Assembly: GCA_022563075.1 (NCBI GenBank)
Contig: JADFOC010000165.1
Location: 1 to 6,426, forward strand
DNA: 6,426 bases
Source: Pseudomonadota bacterium
Lineage (GTDB): Bacteria > Pseudomonadota > Gammaproteobacteria > Pseudomonadales > Pseudohongiellaceae
Direction of reading: 5' to 3'
The translations under genes and the position numbers were made by a program. The stretch's first letter is position 1. The number at the start of each line of letters is the position of its first letter. The notes below the pieces were generated by a model. It was not told the DNA's origin. It saw nothing but the letters and a program-made list of their open reading frames with translations, and did no database searches. Below, piece after piece: positions 6,166 through 6,426 of the stretch.

Positions 6166-6426
6166 ATGTTTAAGCAGCGCTATTCCCTGCTGCTACTGCT
6201 GCTTACAGCAATTCCGAGCCTTGCACAAGAACCGCTCGAGCGACAAAATGCAGGTGACCCACTAAATCAAAGCGTAAGACCCGATGAGCTCCGCCAACTA
6301 TCTGGTCGACAGCTTAAAGTCATCGCGCCTACCATTGCCGCGGAAGAAATCGATCGAGCGGTGCTCAATCGCCTGATGCAGGAAATCGCCAACGCTCCGG
6401 AAGTCGCTAAGATCAGACGGGGAGGA
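6166..6426 (+). CDS. exported protein of unknown function (partial, 3' end outside window)
   Basis: The reading frame is open from ATG 6166 to the right edge, 87 codons. It starts with a clear signal peptide (MFKQRYSLLLLLLTAIPSLA, cleavage before QE). The mature part begins polar and then looks helical (APTIAAEEIDRAVLNRLMQE). I do not recognise the family. An in-frame TTG at 6157 is a serious alternative start: AAAGG (6146-6150) lies 6 bases before it, whereas the ATG has only a weak GAAG 3 bases upstream. The protein would then begin with three extra residues (M-K-S). It probably shares a transcript with the amidohydrolase. Confidence 0.7.
   Translation, partial: MFKQRYSLLLLLLTAIPSLAQEPLERQNAGDPLNQSVRPDELRQLSGRQLKVIAPTIAAEEIDRAVLNRLMQEIANAPEVAKIRRGG

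Overview
The window looks like ordinary chromosome from a moderately GC-rich (about half GC by eye) proteobacterium. A marine gammaproteobacterium is my best guess, inferred from the gene types (4CL-like acyl-CoA ligase, secreted YHYH protein, secreted AbgB-like M20 amidohydrolase). No rRNA, phage or plasmid marker fixes the taxonomy. I see no insertion sequence, tRNA or CRISPR array.

Layout, left to right. Positions 1-75 may hold the last 24 codons of a membrane protein. A plus-strand ANL-superfamily acyl-CoA ligase of the 4-coumarate:CoA ligase/luciferase group follows (129-1712). Then come about 200 bases of non-coding DNA with small inverted repeats, and a secreted YHYH-domain protein (1910-3079) with a second, N-terminal extracellular module. 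A hairpin at 3095-3122 separates it from a converging minus-strand cluster. Read in its own direction, that cluster is an ArsR-type winged-helix regulator (4335-3982), an AHSA1/SRPBCC-fold gene (3981-3539) and a small DUF1761 membrane protein (3514-3128). Divergent from it, on the plus strand, are an exported M20 amidohydrolase (4497-6098) and the start of another exported protein that runs off the right edge (from 6166, or 6157).

The most informative part is the minus-strand cluster. The AHSA1 gene is broken: an in-frame TAG (3748-3750) sits where the family usually has an aromatic residue, and one base is missing near 3640. With both lesions repaired on paper, a normal 147-residue AHSA1 protein is restored, ending 24 bases before the next gene. 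The regulator gene has a candidate self-operator, the perfect 12-bp palindrome AACCATATGGTT (4370-4381). It abuts a candidate -35/-10 pair placed so that the mRNA would begin almost exactly at the regulator's ATG, which has no Shine-Dalgarno sequence. This suggests an autoregulated, possibly leaderless operon whose middle gene was lost recently, unless the lesions are sequencing errors.

Second in interest is the M20 enzyme, whose metal-binding motif reads GHGEGHN where the AbgB-like family usually has GHGCGHN. I found no convincing wholly new multi-gene system in this window.
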